Origin: Beijerinckiaceae bacterium
Lineage (GTDB): Bacteria > Pseudomonadota > Alphaproteobacteria > Rhizobiales > Beijerinckiaceae
NCBI GenBank assembly: GCA_027531565.1
Contig: JAPZSB010000005.1
Coordinates: 248,001 to 312,000 of the forward strand
Direction of reading: 5' to 3'
Length of the DNA stretch: 64,000 bases
Positions 44,619 to 53,242 of the stretch are shown here, piece by piece (within the stretch, counting starts at the first letter, position 1; each line of letters begins with the position of its first letter). Made by a program: the position numbers and the translations under genes. The notes below the pieces were generated by a model. That model was not told the origin of the DNA and ran no database searches. It saw nothing but the letters and a program-made list of their open reading frames with translations.

Positions 44619-45425
44619 TCAGGCGGCGGCCGCAGCGTGCTGCAGGCCGGTAATCGGCTGGGAAGCGGGGATCATGGTCATGGCCTCGTCCGCTTCCAGG
44701 CCGTAAAGCTCGCGGGCGGCAGCCTCTGTCAGGCTGTCCGGCGCGCCATCGAACACCACGCGACCCTGCGCCATGCCGACAAGACGGCCGCAATAATCCT
44801 TGGCGATGTCGAGGTCATGCAGGTTGCAGACGATGGTGATGCCGAAATGCCTGTTGAGACGCAGCAGGGCATCCATCACGAGGCGCGTGTTTCGCGGATC
44901 GAGCGAGGCGATCGGCTCGTCGGCGAGGATGATGTCCGGCTCCTGCACGAGCGCACGGCAGATCGCGACGCGCTGCTGCTGGCCACCGGAAAGGCTCTCG
45001 GCACGCTGTCCGGCGAGGGCCGTCATGTCGAACTGGTCAAGGGCTGAAATCGCGATGGCCTTGTCTTCGGCCCGCCACATCTTGAGGAGCGAGCGTGGCT
45101 CCGACATGTGGTTGAGCCGGCCCATCAGCACATTGGTCAGGACGTCCAGCCGACCGACAATGTTGAACTGCTGGAACACCATGGCGCAGCGCATGCGCCA
45201 GGCACGCAATTCGGCGCCCTTGAGCTGGGTGACATCCCGGCCGTTCCAGCGGATCGACCCTTCGGTCGGATCGAGCAGGCGGTTGATCATGCGGAGCAGA
45301 GTGGACTTGCCGGCACCGGACCGGCCGATCACCCCAACGAAGCTGCCGGGTTCGATCGCGAGCGACACATTGTCCACGGCGCGGTTGGCACCGAAACGTC
45401 GGGTTACCGAGTGCAGTTCGAGCAT
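44619..45425 (-). CDS. phnC: Phosphonate-type ABC ATPase (PhnC)
   Basis: A 268-residue ATPase: Walker [48 protein letters not shown] after the Q-loop (the hallmark PhnC segment), signature [15 protein letters not shown], Walker [15 protein letters not shown]. It is the first gene of phnCDEE. Starts at 45425 or at a GTG two codons upstream. Confidence 0.92.
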   Translation of the reverse strand: MLELHSVTRRFGANRAVDNVSLAIEPGSFVGVIGRSGAGKSTLLRMINRLLDPTEGSIRWNGRDVTQLKGAELRAWRMRCAMVFQQFNIVGRLDVLTNVLMGRLNHMSEPRSLLKMWRAEDKAIAISALDQFDMTALAGQRAESLSGGQQQRVAICRALVQEPDIILADEPIASLDPRNTRLVMDALLRLNRHFGITIVCNLHDLDIAKDYCGRLVGMAQGRVVFDGAPDSLTEAAARELYGLEADEAMTMIPASQPITGLQHAAAAA

Positions 45426-45479
45426 GGCCACATCCCTCTTGTTGAAGAAGCGCTAGCGGCGGCATGCAACAGGCAGATG

Positions 45480-45505
45480 AAAAGCCGGCTTGTCATGGAG
45501 CCGGC
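45480..45505 (-). terminator. Intrinsic terminator after the lvaA-like gene
   Basis: On the minus strand GCCGGCT-8-AGCCGGC is followed by TTTTCAT. The stem lies 10 bases beyond the kinase stop and ahead of phnC, separating the two minus-strand operons. Confidence 0.75.
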
Positions 45506-45515
45506 AGGAGCGACC

Positions 45516-46520
45516 TCAGAGGTAATCCACAGCCCTCTGCGCGAAAACGGCGGAAAGGCGGCCGATTTCGCCGGCATTCTCGGCATTGGCGGTGCCACGC
45601 TGCGCCCGGTAGGCGATGCCCTCGAAAATGGCGGCCCACCGGAACAGCGCGAAGGCCATGTGGAAGGGCCGGAGGCCGAGGCCATGCGGGCTCGCCTGGC
45701 GATAGGCCTCCTCGAACTCGGCCTGTCCGGGCAAGCCCAGCCGCGCAAGATCAAGCCCGAGCAGGCCGCCATATTCGTCCGGCGCCGTCACGTAAGCCAT
45801 CGAGAAATGCGCGAGATCGGCCAGCGGATGGCCGAGCGTGGCCAGTTCCCAGTCGAGAAGGGCGATGACGCGCGGTTCGGTCGGATGGAACATCATGTTG
45901 CCGATGCGGAAATCGCCATGGACGATCGACAGCACCTCGTCGGCGGGAATGTGGCGGGGCAGCCACTCGATCAGCCGGTCCATGGCGGCATCCTCGCGGG
46001 TACGGTTCTCCTGCCATTGCCGCGACCATCGGCTGACCTGCCGCGCGAAATAGTCGCCCGGGCGCCCGAAATCGCTCAGGCCCACCGCCTGTGGATCGAC
46101 GGCATGCAATGCCGCCATCGCGCCCGCAACCGAGAGATACATAGCGCGGCGCTCTGCCGGGCTGATCCCGGGCAGGGTGCAGTCATGAAAGACGCGCCCG
46201 TCCAGCCGTTCCATCAGGTAGAAGGGCGTCCCGATGATCGCGCGGTCCTCGCAATAAAGCAGCGCTTCCGGCACCGGAACGCCCGTCCCGTCGAGCGCCC
46301 GGAGCACGCGGAATTCCCGGTCGATCGCATGGGCGGAGGGCAGGAGGATGCCGGGCGGCTGCTTTCGGAGGACAAGGCGACGGTCGGGAAAGGTGACGAA
46401 ATAGGTCGGGTTCGACTGTCCGCCGGAGATCCGCTCGACCTGCGGCACGCCCGAGCAGCCGGGCAGGGCCTCCTTCAGATAGGCCGCCAGCGTTTCGACA
46501 GGCCAGTCGCCCGCGCTCAT
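45516..46520 (-). CDS. APH-fold phosphotransferase, LvaA/ACAD10-11 kinase type
   Basis: A 334-residue kinase. VERISGGQSNPTYFVTFPDRRLVLRKQPPG is the nucleotide-binding region, VHGDFRIGNMMFHP the Brenner motif with the catalytic Asp, and ALLDWELATLGHPLADLAHF the metal-binding loop. GGQSNPTY and LRKQPPG are typical of the ACAD10/11 kinase half and of Pseudomonas LvaA, which phosphorylates the 4-hydroxyl of 4-hydroxyacyl-CoA. The adjoining dehydrogenase overlaps by four bases. The true start is 46520; the long track ORF to 47564 is a shadow. Confidence 0.84.
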   Translation of the reverse strand: MSAGDWPVETLAAYLKEALPGCSGVPQVERISGGQSNPTYFVTFPDRRLVLRKQPPGILLPSAHAIDREFRVLRALDGTGVPVPEALLYCEDRAIIGTPFYLMERLDGRVFHDCTLPGISPAERRAMYLSVAGAMAALHAVDPQAVGLSDFGRPGDYFARQVSRWSRQWQENRTREDAAMDRLIEWLPRHIPADEVLSIVHGDFRIGNMMFHPTEPRVIALLDWELATLGHPLADLAHFSMAYVTAPDEYGGLLGLDLARLGLPGQAEFEEAYRQASPHGLGLRPFHMAFALFRWAAIFEGIAYRAQRGTANAENAGEIGRLSAVFAQRAVDYL

Positions 46521-47737
46521 CGCACCTTTTCCCCGGCGACGGGCCAATGCCAGAATTCTGCACCCTCTTCGGCGAGGAAGCGGTTCAGCACCATGCGATG
46601 CACCTCGTCCGCCCCGTCGACCAGCCGGGCCTGACGCGCATAGCGGTAGATCCATTCGAGGACCGTATCCTTTGAATAGCCGCGCGCGCCATTGATCTGG
46701 ATGGCGATATCGGCGGCCTGATGCAGCGTATTCGCCGCCTGGATCTTCGCCATCGACACCTCCTTGCGCGCGAAGGAGCCATGATCGAGCGCGAAGGCCG
46801 CTTTCATCACCAGCAGCCGGCCAATCTCGATCTGCATGGCAAGGCCACCCAGCATCAGCTGGATGCTTTCGCGATCGGCAAGTCGCACGCCGAAACCGGT
46901 CCGCTCCTGCGCATAGTCCGTCGCGATCTCGACGCAGCGCTTCGCCAGCCCGAGCCAGCGCATGCAATGCGTCAGCCGCGCCGGGCCGAGGCGGATCTGC
47001 GTCACCTTCATGCCCTGGCCCTCGCCAAGAAGAACCGCATCGGCGGGCATGTGCAGCCCGTCGAAAACCAGCTCGCAATGGCCGCCATGCTCTTCCGGAC
47101 CCATGATCGGAATGCGGCGCTCGATCTGCCAGCCCGGCTGGTCCTTGTGGAACAGGAAAGCCGTCAGCCCGTGGCGCGGATCGTCCGAGCTCCGGGCGAT
47201 CAGGATGAAATGGCTCGCTTCGCCGGCACCGGTGATGAACCATTTCCGGCCATGGATCCGCCAGGAGCCGTCCGGCTGCTTCTCGGCCCGTGTCCGGATC
47301 ATCTGCGGGTCCGAACCGCCGCCGGGATGGGGTTCCGTCATGGCAAAGGCCGAGCGCACGGCGCCGGAGGCGATCGGCGCGAGCCAGCAGGCCTTCTGCG
47401 CCGGCGTACCGATGGCCTCGAGCACCATCATGTTGCCATCGTCCGGCGCGGCGGAGTTGAAAACGACCGGCCCGAAGATCGAGCGGTTCATGACCTCGTA
47501 GCACACGGCCATGCCCATGCGGCCGATGCCCTTGCCGCCATTCTCCGGTCTCAGCTGCAGGCACCAGAGCCCGGCCTCGCGCGCCTTGGCCCGCATCGCC
47601 TCCAGCACCGGCAGCGCGATATTCTCATGCGCGTCATAGCTGGCCGGATCCGCCTCCAGTGGCAGGAGATTCTCCTCCACAAACCCGGCGACCCGCCGGC
47701 GCAGTCCATCGAGTTCGGGGCTGATCGTGAAATCCAT
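46517..47737 (-). CDS. Acyl-CoA dehydrogenase, LvaC/ACAD11 type
   Basis: A 406-residue protein. AFAMTEPHPGGGSDPQMIRTRAEKQ and WRIHGRKWFITGAGEASHFILIARSS are the family signatures. Where classical enzymes have IYEGTxxIQ with the catalytic Glu, this one has LVDGADEVHRMVL, the DGxDEVH form of ACAD10/11 and LvaC. In levulinate breakdown LvaC acts on 4-phospho-acyl-CoA to give an enoyl-CoA. With the kinase next door this role is likely, but no small LvaB-type gene is seen. Confidence 0.85.
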   Translation of the reverse strand: MDFTISPELDGLRRRVAGFVEENLLPLEADPASYDAHENIALPVLEAMRAKAREAGLWCLQLRPENGGKGIGRMGMAVCYEVMNRSIFGPVVFNSAAPDDGNMMVLEAIGTPAQKACWLAPIASGAVRSAFAMTEPHPGGGSDPQMIRTRAEKQPDGSWRIHGRKWFITGAGEASHFILIARSSDDPRHGLTAFLFHKDQPGWQIERRIPIMGPEEHGGHCELVFDGLHMPADAVLLGEGQGMKVTQIRLGPARLTHCMRWLGLAKRCVEIATDYAQERTGFGVRLADRESIQLMLGGLAMQIEIGRLLVMKAAFALDHGSFARKEVSMAKIQAANTLHQAADIAIQINGARGYSKDTVLEWIYRYARQARLVDGADEVHRMVLNRFLAEEGAEFWHWPVAGEKVR

Positions 47738-47746
47738 GATCGTTCC

Positions 47747-48505
47747 TCAGAGCGGAGCCAGCAGATGGCCGCCATCGACGGCCAGCGTCGTACCGGTGAT
47801 ATAGGCACCGGCGGGGCCGGCAAGGAGCAGCAGCGCGCCATCGAGATCGGCCATCTGGCCGAGCCGGCGTTGCGGAATGCGCTTGATGATGGCCTGCCCG
47901 GCCTCGGTGGCGAAGAAGTCGCGGTTGATATCGGTCTCGACATAGCCCGGGCAGAGCGCGTTGACCCGGATGGAGAACCGCGCCCATTCCAGCGCCATTG
48001 ACCGTGTCATCTGCACGAGGCCGGCCTTCGACACGGCATAGGGGCCAACGCTGCCCGTCACGGCAAGACCGAGGATCGAGGCGATGTTCACGATGCTCGC
48101 CGGATCGCCACGCTCCCGGGCATGCCGCGCGAAGCCTGTTGCAACCCGGTAGGCGCCCTTGAGATTGGTGTCCAGAACGCGCTCGAAGGCCTCCTCAGTC
48201 ACCGAGAGCCAGGGCGCGGTCTCGGCAATCCCGGCATTGTTGATCAGGATGTCGAGCGGGCCGATGGTGGCCGCCGCCTCGCCGAGGGCCTGCTCGACCG
48301 AACGGGTCGAGCGGACATCGAGCGTGACCGCAACCGCCTGTCCGCCCGCATCGGCGATTTCGGCAACGACGCGGGCGCAATCCTCGAGCCGCCGTGCGGC
48401 AACCGCGACAACCGCGCCGTTCCGCGCGAGCATCCGCGCAAAATGCGCGCCCAATCCGCCGGAAGCGCCGGTGACGAGAGCCTTCCGGCCAGCAAGCAAT
48501 GCCAT
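47747..48505 (-). CDS. Short-chain dehydrogenase/reductase (LvaD-like position)
   Basis: A 252-residue SDR. ALVTGASGGLGAHFARML is the NAD(P) site, NNAGIAET the structural motif, and the catalytic residues are in SIVNIASILG and YAVSKAGLVQMTRSMALEW. GYVETDIN is also typical. It leads the trio SDR / acyl-CoA dehydrogenase / kinase with a 9-base gap. In the Lva pathway the SDR reduces the 4-keto or oxidises the 3-hydroxy group of acyl-CoA; either is possible here. Confidence 0.85.
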   Translation of the reverse strand: MALLAGRKALVTGASGGLGAHFARMLARNGAVVAVAARRLEDCARVVAEIADAGGQAVAVTLDVRSTRSVEQALGEAAATIGPLDILINNAGIAETAPWLSVTEEAFERVLDTNLKGAYRVATGFARHARERGDPASIVNIASILGLAVTGSVGPYAVSKAGLVQMTRSMALEWARFSIRVNALCPGYVETDINRDFFATEAGQAIIKRIPQRRLGQMADLDGALLLLAGPAGAYITGTTLAVDGGHLLAPL

Positions 48506-48572
48506 GTCGTTTCCACCCGTTTTGGGGGAAGGTTAGGCAAGTCGCAGGCGGATGGCCAGTGCCTCGATGCGC

Positions 48573-49343
48573 TCAGCCGGCAGCGAATCCCGAGCGCTGC
48601 GCCCAGCCCGTCATCCGCTTCTCGACCCAGGCCGTGATGGCGTACATCGCGACCCCGAGAACGGCGAGGGCAATCAAGGCGGCGAACAGCAACGGCACAT
48701 TGAAATCAGCCGAGGCCCGCGCCATCAGGTTGCCGATCCCGTATTTCGACGCGTTGTATTCGGCGATGACCGAACCGACATAGGCCAGCGTGATCGCCAC
48801 TTTCAGCGAGCCGAAGAAATAGGGCATCGAACGCGGCAGGCCGACCTTGGTCATGATGTCGAGCTTGGAGGCTCCCAGCGCCTTCAGCACATCCTCGACT
48901 TCCGGTTCGATTGTCGCGAGTCCCGTCGCCACGTTCACGACAATCGGGAAGAACGAGATCAGGAAGGCCGTCAGCACGGCCGGCAGCCAGCCGACGCCGA
49001 ACCAGATCACGAGGATCGGCACCACCGCGACCTTCGGAATGGCATTGAACCCGACCAGAAGCGGATAGGTGCCGGCATGGACGATCTTCGAGGAACCCAG
49101 CGCCAGACCGAGCAGCAGCCCGAAGACCACGGCCAGCACGAAGCCGGCGAAGGTCATCCAGAGCGTGTGGAAGGAATGGAAGGTCAGCTGGGTCCGGTAT
49201 TCCCACATGGCACCGCCGATCTGCAGCGGCGAGGGCAGCACGAAGCTGGAAATGCCGAACAGCCGGCAGGCCGCTTCCCAGAGGAGGAAGAAGCCGAGGG
49301 TGAAGACCCACGGGGCGAGGGCGATTTTCTGCTTGCTGGTCAT
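48573..49343 (-). CDS. NMT1/SsuC-type ABC permease
   Basis: A 256-residue permease of the nitrate/sulfonate/taurine family with about six helices. NAIPKVAVVPILVIWFGVGWLPAVLTAFLISFFPIVVNVATGL contains the family loop, and EDVLKALGASKLDIMTKVGLPRSMPYFFGSLK is the EAA region. The cargo could be a sulfonate, a pyrimidine precursor or a similar small molecule. No desulfonating enzyme is nearby. Confidence 0.9.
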   Translation of the reverse strand: MTSKQKIALAPWVFTLGFFLLWEAACRLFGISSFVLPSPLQIGGAMWEYRTQLTFHSFHTLWMTFAGFVLAVVFGLLLGLALGSSKIVHAGTYPLLVGFNAIPKVAVVPILVIWFGVGWLPAVLTAFLISFFPIVVNVATGLATIEPEVEDVLKALGASKLDIMTKVGLPRSMPYFFGSLKVAITLAYVGSVIAEYNASKYGIGNLMARASADFNVPLLFAALIALAVLGVAMYAITAWVEKRMTGWAQRSGFAAG

Positions 49344-49355
49344 CCCGGCCTCCGG

Positions 49356-50150
49356 TCAATGCACGCCCGAGCGCGCATCCTTGATATGGCTGCGCAGCTC
49401 GTGGACGATATCGGCGAATTCGGGCGAGTAGGTCACCTCGAGATCGCGCGGGCGGGGCAGGGTGATCTCGCGCTCGGCGATGATGCGTCCCGGCCGGGCG
49501 CTCATGCAGAACACCTTGTCGGCGAGGAACACCGCCTCGCGCAGGTCATGCGTGACAAGGATCACCGTGAATTTCCGCGCCGCCTGCAGGTCGCGGATCA
49601 CGCACCACAATTCTTCGCGGGTAAAGGCATCGAGCGCGCCGAAGGGTTCGTCCAGCATCAGCAGGCGCGGCTCATGGATCAGCGCACGGCAGAGCGAGGC
49701 GCGCTGCTGCATGCCACCGGAGAGCTGCCACGGGAATTTCGGGCCGAAACCGGCGAGGCCGACGGAGGCCAGCAGGGCCTCTGCCTTCTCGGTATAGGCC
49801 GCCTTCTCGCGCCGCAGCCGGGAGCGATGGGGCTCGACGATCTCGAGCGGCAGCAGGATGTTGTCGAGCGTCGTCCGCCAGGGCAGGAGCGTCGGGTTCT
49901 GGAAGGCCATGCCGGCGATCTTCACCGGCTTGCTGACGGCCTGCCCGTCGACCCGGACGCTGCCGGCGCGGGGAAATTGCAGCCCCGTCGCCAGCTTCAT
50001 CAGCGTGGATTTCCCGCAGCCCGAAGGCCCGACAACCGCCACGAACTCGCCCTCCCGGACCGAGAGCGTCAGGTCTTCCACGGCGAGGACACCACCTTCA
50101 CCACCATAGACATGCTGGACCCTGTCCAGCGCGATGAATGCTTCGTCCAC
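49356..50150 (-). CDS. NMT1/SsuB-type ABC ATPase
   Basis: A 264-residue ATPase: Walker A GPSGCGKSTLMKL, signature LSGGMQQRASLCRAL, Walker B RLLMLDEPFGALDAFTREELW, H-loop VTHDLREAVFLADK. Translation probably starts at the GTG at 50150 (VDEAFIALDRVQHVYG); the longer track ORF is not supported by the usual N-terminal length. Confidence 0.9.
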   Translation of the reverse strand: MDEAFIALDRVQHVYGGEGGVLAVEDLTLSVREGEFVAVVGPSGCGKSTLMKLATGLQFPRAGSVRVDGQAVSKPVKIAGMAFQNPTLLPWRTTLDNILLPLEIVEPHRSRLRREKAAYTEKAEALLASVGLAGFGPKFPWQLSGGMQQRASLCRALIHEPRLLMLDEPFGALDAFTREELWCVIRDLQAARKFTVILVTHDLREAVFLADKVFCMSARPGRIIAEREITLPRPRDLEVTYSPEFADIVHELRSHIKDARSGVH

Positions 50151-50193
50151 GCGCGTTACCCCCCGGCTGCGTTCTGGTTCAAGGCCGGCGCGC

Positions 50194-51237
50194 TTACTTG
50201 ATCGCCCGGTCGGCCTTGGCCGGCAGGTATTCCTCGGTGAAGAGGTCGGCCATTTTCGGCTGGTTCTTGAAGGGGGCGACAAGGGCGATCTGCGCCATGG
50301 CGCGCTCGAACCGGGCGGCATCGACGCCGCCGATCCCGTTGGCGAGGACGTAAGGCGTCAGCACGTTCTGCGCGATGAGCATGTTGAGTCGGTCGAGCTC
50401 GACATCCTTCTTCGCCACGTCATTGCGCTTCAGCACGCTGTCGACACCGGCGGCCGGGTCCTTCACGACATCGCGCCAGGCCTTGGTGAAGGCGCGGATG
50501 AACTTGCGGATCGCTTCCGGATTTTCCTGCTGGAGCTTCGGCGAGGCCATGATCACATTGCCGTAAAGCTCGACGCCGTAATCGCTCATCAGCATGTTGA
50601 CGATGTCACTCTCGGGCACGCCGCGCGCCTTGAGGTTGATGACGGAGGAAATCGAGAAGCCGAACACGGCATCGACTTCGCCGGTGGCCAGCATGGGCTC
50701 GCGGACCGGGAAGCCGACATTCTCGAACTTCATCTTCGAATCGTCGATCTTGTTGACCGCCTTGAAGATCGGCCATTGGGCATAGGCCGCATCGGCCGCG
50801 GGCGCGCCGAACTTCTTGCCGTCGAGGCTCTTGATATCAGCCGTGATGCCCTTGGACTTGCGGCCGATAATGGCAAAAGGCGGACGGTCATAGACCATCA
50901 TCACGGCCTTGACGTTGACGCCCGGGTTCTCGTCACGGAAGCGGATCAGCGAGTTCACATCGCCGAAGCCGAGATCATAGGTCCCCGAGGCCACGCGTGG
51001 GATGGCCTCGCGCGAGCCATTGCCGGTATCGACGGTCACATCGAGGCCTTCGGCGGCATAGTAGCCCTTGTCGAGGGCGAGCAGGAACGCAGCCGCAGGC
51101 CCTTCGAAGCGCCAGTCCAGCGTGAAGCGGATCTTGGTCTGGGCCTGGGCGGTAGCGGCGCCCGCTCCGGCAAGGGCGAGGGCGGCGAGGCTGCCGGTCA
51201 CGAAACGGCGGGAAACGAAACGGGAAAGAAGAGTCAC
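50194..51237 (-). CDS. NMT1/THI5-type solute-binding protein
   Basis: A 347-residue exported binding protein. SRRFVTGSLAALALAGAGAATAQAQ is a Tat-like signal. RFTLDWRFEGPAAAFLLALDKGYYAAEGLDVTVDTG is the NMT1/THI5 motif and GTYDLGFGDVNSLIRFR is typical of the family. The GTG at 51237 has GGAG six bases upstream and is preferred; an ATG four codons earlier (51249) is the alternative. Members bind pyrimidine precursors, sulfonates or nitriles; the ligand is unknown. First gene of its operon. Confidence 0.87.
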   Translation of the reverse strand: MTLLSRFVSRRFVTGSLAALALAGAGAATAQAQTKIRFTLDWRFEGPAAAFLLALDKGYYAAEGLDVTVDTGNGSREAIPRVASGTYDLGFGDVNSLIRFRDENPGVNVKAVMMVYDRPPFAIIGRKSKGITADIKSLDGKKFGAPAADAAYAQWPIFKAVNKIDDSKMKFENVGFPVREPMLATGEVDAVFGFSISSVINLKARGVPESDIVNMLMSDYGVELYGNVIMASPKLQQENPEAIRKFIRAFTKAWRDVVKDPAAGVDSVLKRNDVAKKDVELDRLNMLIAQNVLTPYVLANGIGGVDAARFERAMAQIALVAPFKNQPKMADLFTEEYLPAKADRAIK

Positions 51238-51374
51238 ATCGGGCTCCATGATGGTGGTTGCGTAGGCGACCGTCTCGAGCCAAGCAACGGTCATGCCGTC
51301 CGCGAGGCCCTGCTTGTGCGACACCTTAATTAGGTCATGCCCAAAGAAAAGGCGAACGGCCGAATTCCACAGCA

Positions 51375-51397
51375 TTCCCGCTGCCGGAAGGCGGGAA
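51375..51397. terminator. Hairpin after the peptide/GGT block
   Basis: TTCCCGC-9-GCGGGAA is a perfect 7-base stem, 22 bases beyond the stop of the last minus-strand permease gene and before the NMT1-type operon. No T run follows on the minus strand. It may mark the end of the long transcript. Confidence 0.4.
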
Positions 51398-51418
51398 AAC
51401 AGGCAGTCGGTCCAACCG

Positions 51419-52300
51419 CTAGCCCCGCTCTCTCGGGTCGAACGCGTCGCGCAGGCCATCGCCAAGCAGGTTGAAGGACAGCACGGTGATGAAGATGGCG
51501 ATGCCGGGCCAGATCGCCATCCACGGTGCATTGGTCAGGAAGCGCTGCGCCGAGTTGAGCATCGACCCCCAGGACGGAGCTGGCGGCTGCTGGCCGAGCC
51601 CGAGAAAGGAAAGGCTGGCCTCCGCGATCACGGCCGTGGCAATGGTCAGCGTGATCTGGACGAGAAGCTGCGGCATGACATTCGGCAGGATATGCTTCAC
51701 CGCGATCCGCCAGCGCGGATTGCCGACGGCGCGGGCGCTCTCGACATAATCCTCGACCTTGACGGCCAGAACCTGACCGCGCGTCAGCCGGATGAAGATC
51801 GGCGTTGCGGTGATGCCGATCGCGATCATCGCATTGGTCAGGCTCGGCCCGAGGAACGCCGCCAGAGCAATGGCGAGGATCAGGAACGGGCTTGCGAGCA
51901 TCGCGTCGGTGATGCGGGAGAGGATCGTATCGATCCAGCGCGGCCCGTATCCGGCCAGCAGGCCGAGAGGAACACCGAGCGCGACGGCGATCCCGACCGA
52001 AATGACGCCGGCGGCGAGCGAAGCCCGCGTACCGTAGATGATGCGCGAGAGCAGGTCGCGGCCGACCTCGTCGGTCCCGAACCAGTGCAGGGCTGACGGC
52101 GCTTTCCGGACGGCGGCCCAGCTCTGCCGCGTCGGATCGAACGGAGCGATCAGCGGCGCGAAGATCGCGATGAGGACAAGCGCCACGATGACGACCAGAC
52201 CGAACATGGCGGCCTTGCGGGCGCGAAGCCGGCGCCAGGCGCGCTGCAGCGGCGTTTCCGGCTGCCGGGCCGGCGCGAGGGCAGGGGCAGCGGCACTCAT
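51419..52300 (-). CDS. Peptide-type ABC permease (DppC/GsiD family)
   Basis: A 293-residue permease. HWFGTDEVGRDLLSRIIYGTRASL is the GTDxxGRD signature; DYVESARAVGNPRWRIAVKHILPN is the EAA loop; AVIAEASLSFLGLGQQPPAPSWGSML is diagnostic. It overlaps the DppB-like gene by four bases and is the last gene of the long minus-strand block. Confidence 0.92.
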   Translation of the reverse strand: MSAAAPALAPARQPETPLQRAWRRLRARKAAMFGLVVIVALVLIAIFAPLIAPFDPTRQSWAAVRKAPSALHWFGTDEVGRDLLSRIIYGTRASLAAGVISVGIAVALGVPLGLLAGYGPRWIDTILSRITDAMLASPFLILAIALAAFLGPSLTNAMIAIGITATPIFIRLTRGQVLAVKVEDYVESARAVGNPRWRIAVKHILPNVMPQLLVQITLTIATAVIAEASLSFLGLGQQPPAPSWGSMLNSAQRFLTNAPWMAIWPGIAIFITVLSFNLLGDGLRDAFDPRERG

Positions 52301-53238
52301 GCGCGGAGCCTTGGATTGACGAGGATGTAGCCGATATCCGCGAGCAGGTTCAGCACGATATAGGTGGCGGAGGTCACGAGCACGACCCCCTGCACCACGG
52401 CATAATCCCGGTTGAACACGGCGTCGACAATCAGTTTGCCGAAGCCGGGAATGGTGAAGATCTGCTCTGTCAGCACAGCACCGGAGAGAAGAGTGCCGAA
52501 TTCGAGCGCGCCGAGCGTGATCACCGGGGTAAGGGCATTGCGCATCGCATGGGCGAGGATGACGCGCTTCTCACCGAGGCCCTTGGCGCGGGCGGTTCTC
52601 ACATAGTCCGAGGACAGGGCCTGCAGCATCGCCGCGCGGGTATGGCGCATCAGCACCCCGGCGATCGAATTGCCCAGCACGAAGGCCGGCATGATCGTGG
52701 TCTTCAGCGATTGCCACGGATCCTCGAACGGACTGACATAGCCGGAGGCCGGCAGCCAGCCGAGATGCACCGAGAAGAAGAAGATCATCAGGATGCCGAG
52801 CCAGAAATTCGGCGTCGAGATCCCCCACAGCGACACGATGTTGACGACGTAATCCCAGGCGGTGCCTTTCTTGACGGCGGAGATGATGCCCGCCGGCACG
52901 CCGATCAGGATCGCGATCAGCATGGCCATGGTCGCGAGCTGCAACGTGACCGGCAGCTTCTGCGCGACAAGCCGCGAGACCGGCTCCTTCAGGCGCATGG
53001 ATTCGCCGAGATCACCGCTGACGACGCCCTTGATCCAGTAGACATATTGCAGCGGGATGGGCTGATCGAGCCGATACTGTTTCCGGATCTGCTCGATCAC
53101 CTCGGGGTCGCGCTCCTCGCCGGCCATGATCGTGGCCGGATCGCCCGGCAGCAATTGCTGGAGGCCGAAGATCATCATCGACACGATGATGACCGTCGGA
53201 ACCAGTTGCAGCAGCCGCCGGGCGATCAGCGCGAACAT
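52297..53238 (-). CDS. Peptide-type ABC permease (DppB/GsiC family)
   Basis: A 313-residue permease. MFALIARRLLQLVPTVIIVSMMIFGLQQLLPGDPA is the usual N-terminus; DYVRTARAKGLGEKRVILAHAMRNALTP is the EAA loop; LTEQIFTIPGFGKLIVDAV follows. It pairs with the DppC-like subunit. Confidence 0.92.
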   Translation of the reverse strand: MFALIARRLLQLVPTVIIVSMMIFGLQQLLPGDPATIMAGEERDPEVIEQIRKQYRLDQPIPLQYVYWIKGVVSGDLGESMRLKEPVSRLVAQKLPVTLQLATMAMLIAILIGVPAGIISAVKKGTAWDYVVNIVSLWGISTPNFWLGILMIFFFSVHLGWLPASGYVSPFEDPWQSLKTTIMPAFVLGNSIAGVLMRHTRAAMLQALSSDYVRTARAKGLGEKRVILAHAMRNALTPVITLGALEFGTLLSGAVLTEQIFTIPGFGKLIVDAVFNRDYAVVQGVVLVTSATYIVLNLLADIGYILVNPRLRA

Positions 53239-53242
53239 CGGA

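Noticed and set aside
48573-51237. Sulfonate (ssu/tau) importer as a firm label
   Set aside because: The NMT1/THI5 family is too broad, and no desulfonating monooxygenase or dioxygenase gene is nearby.
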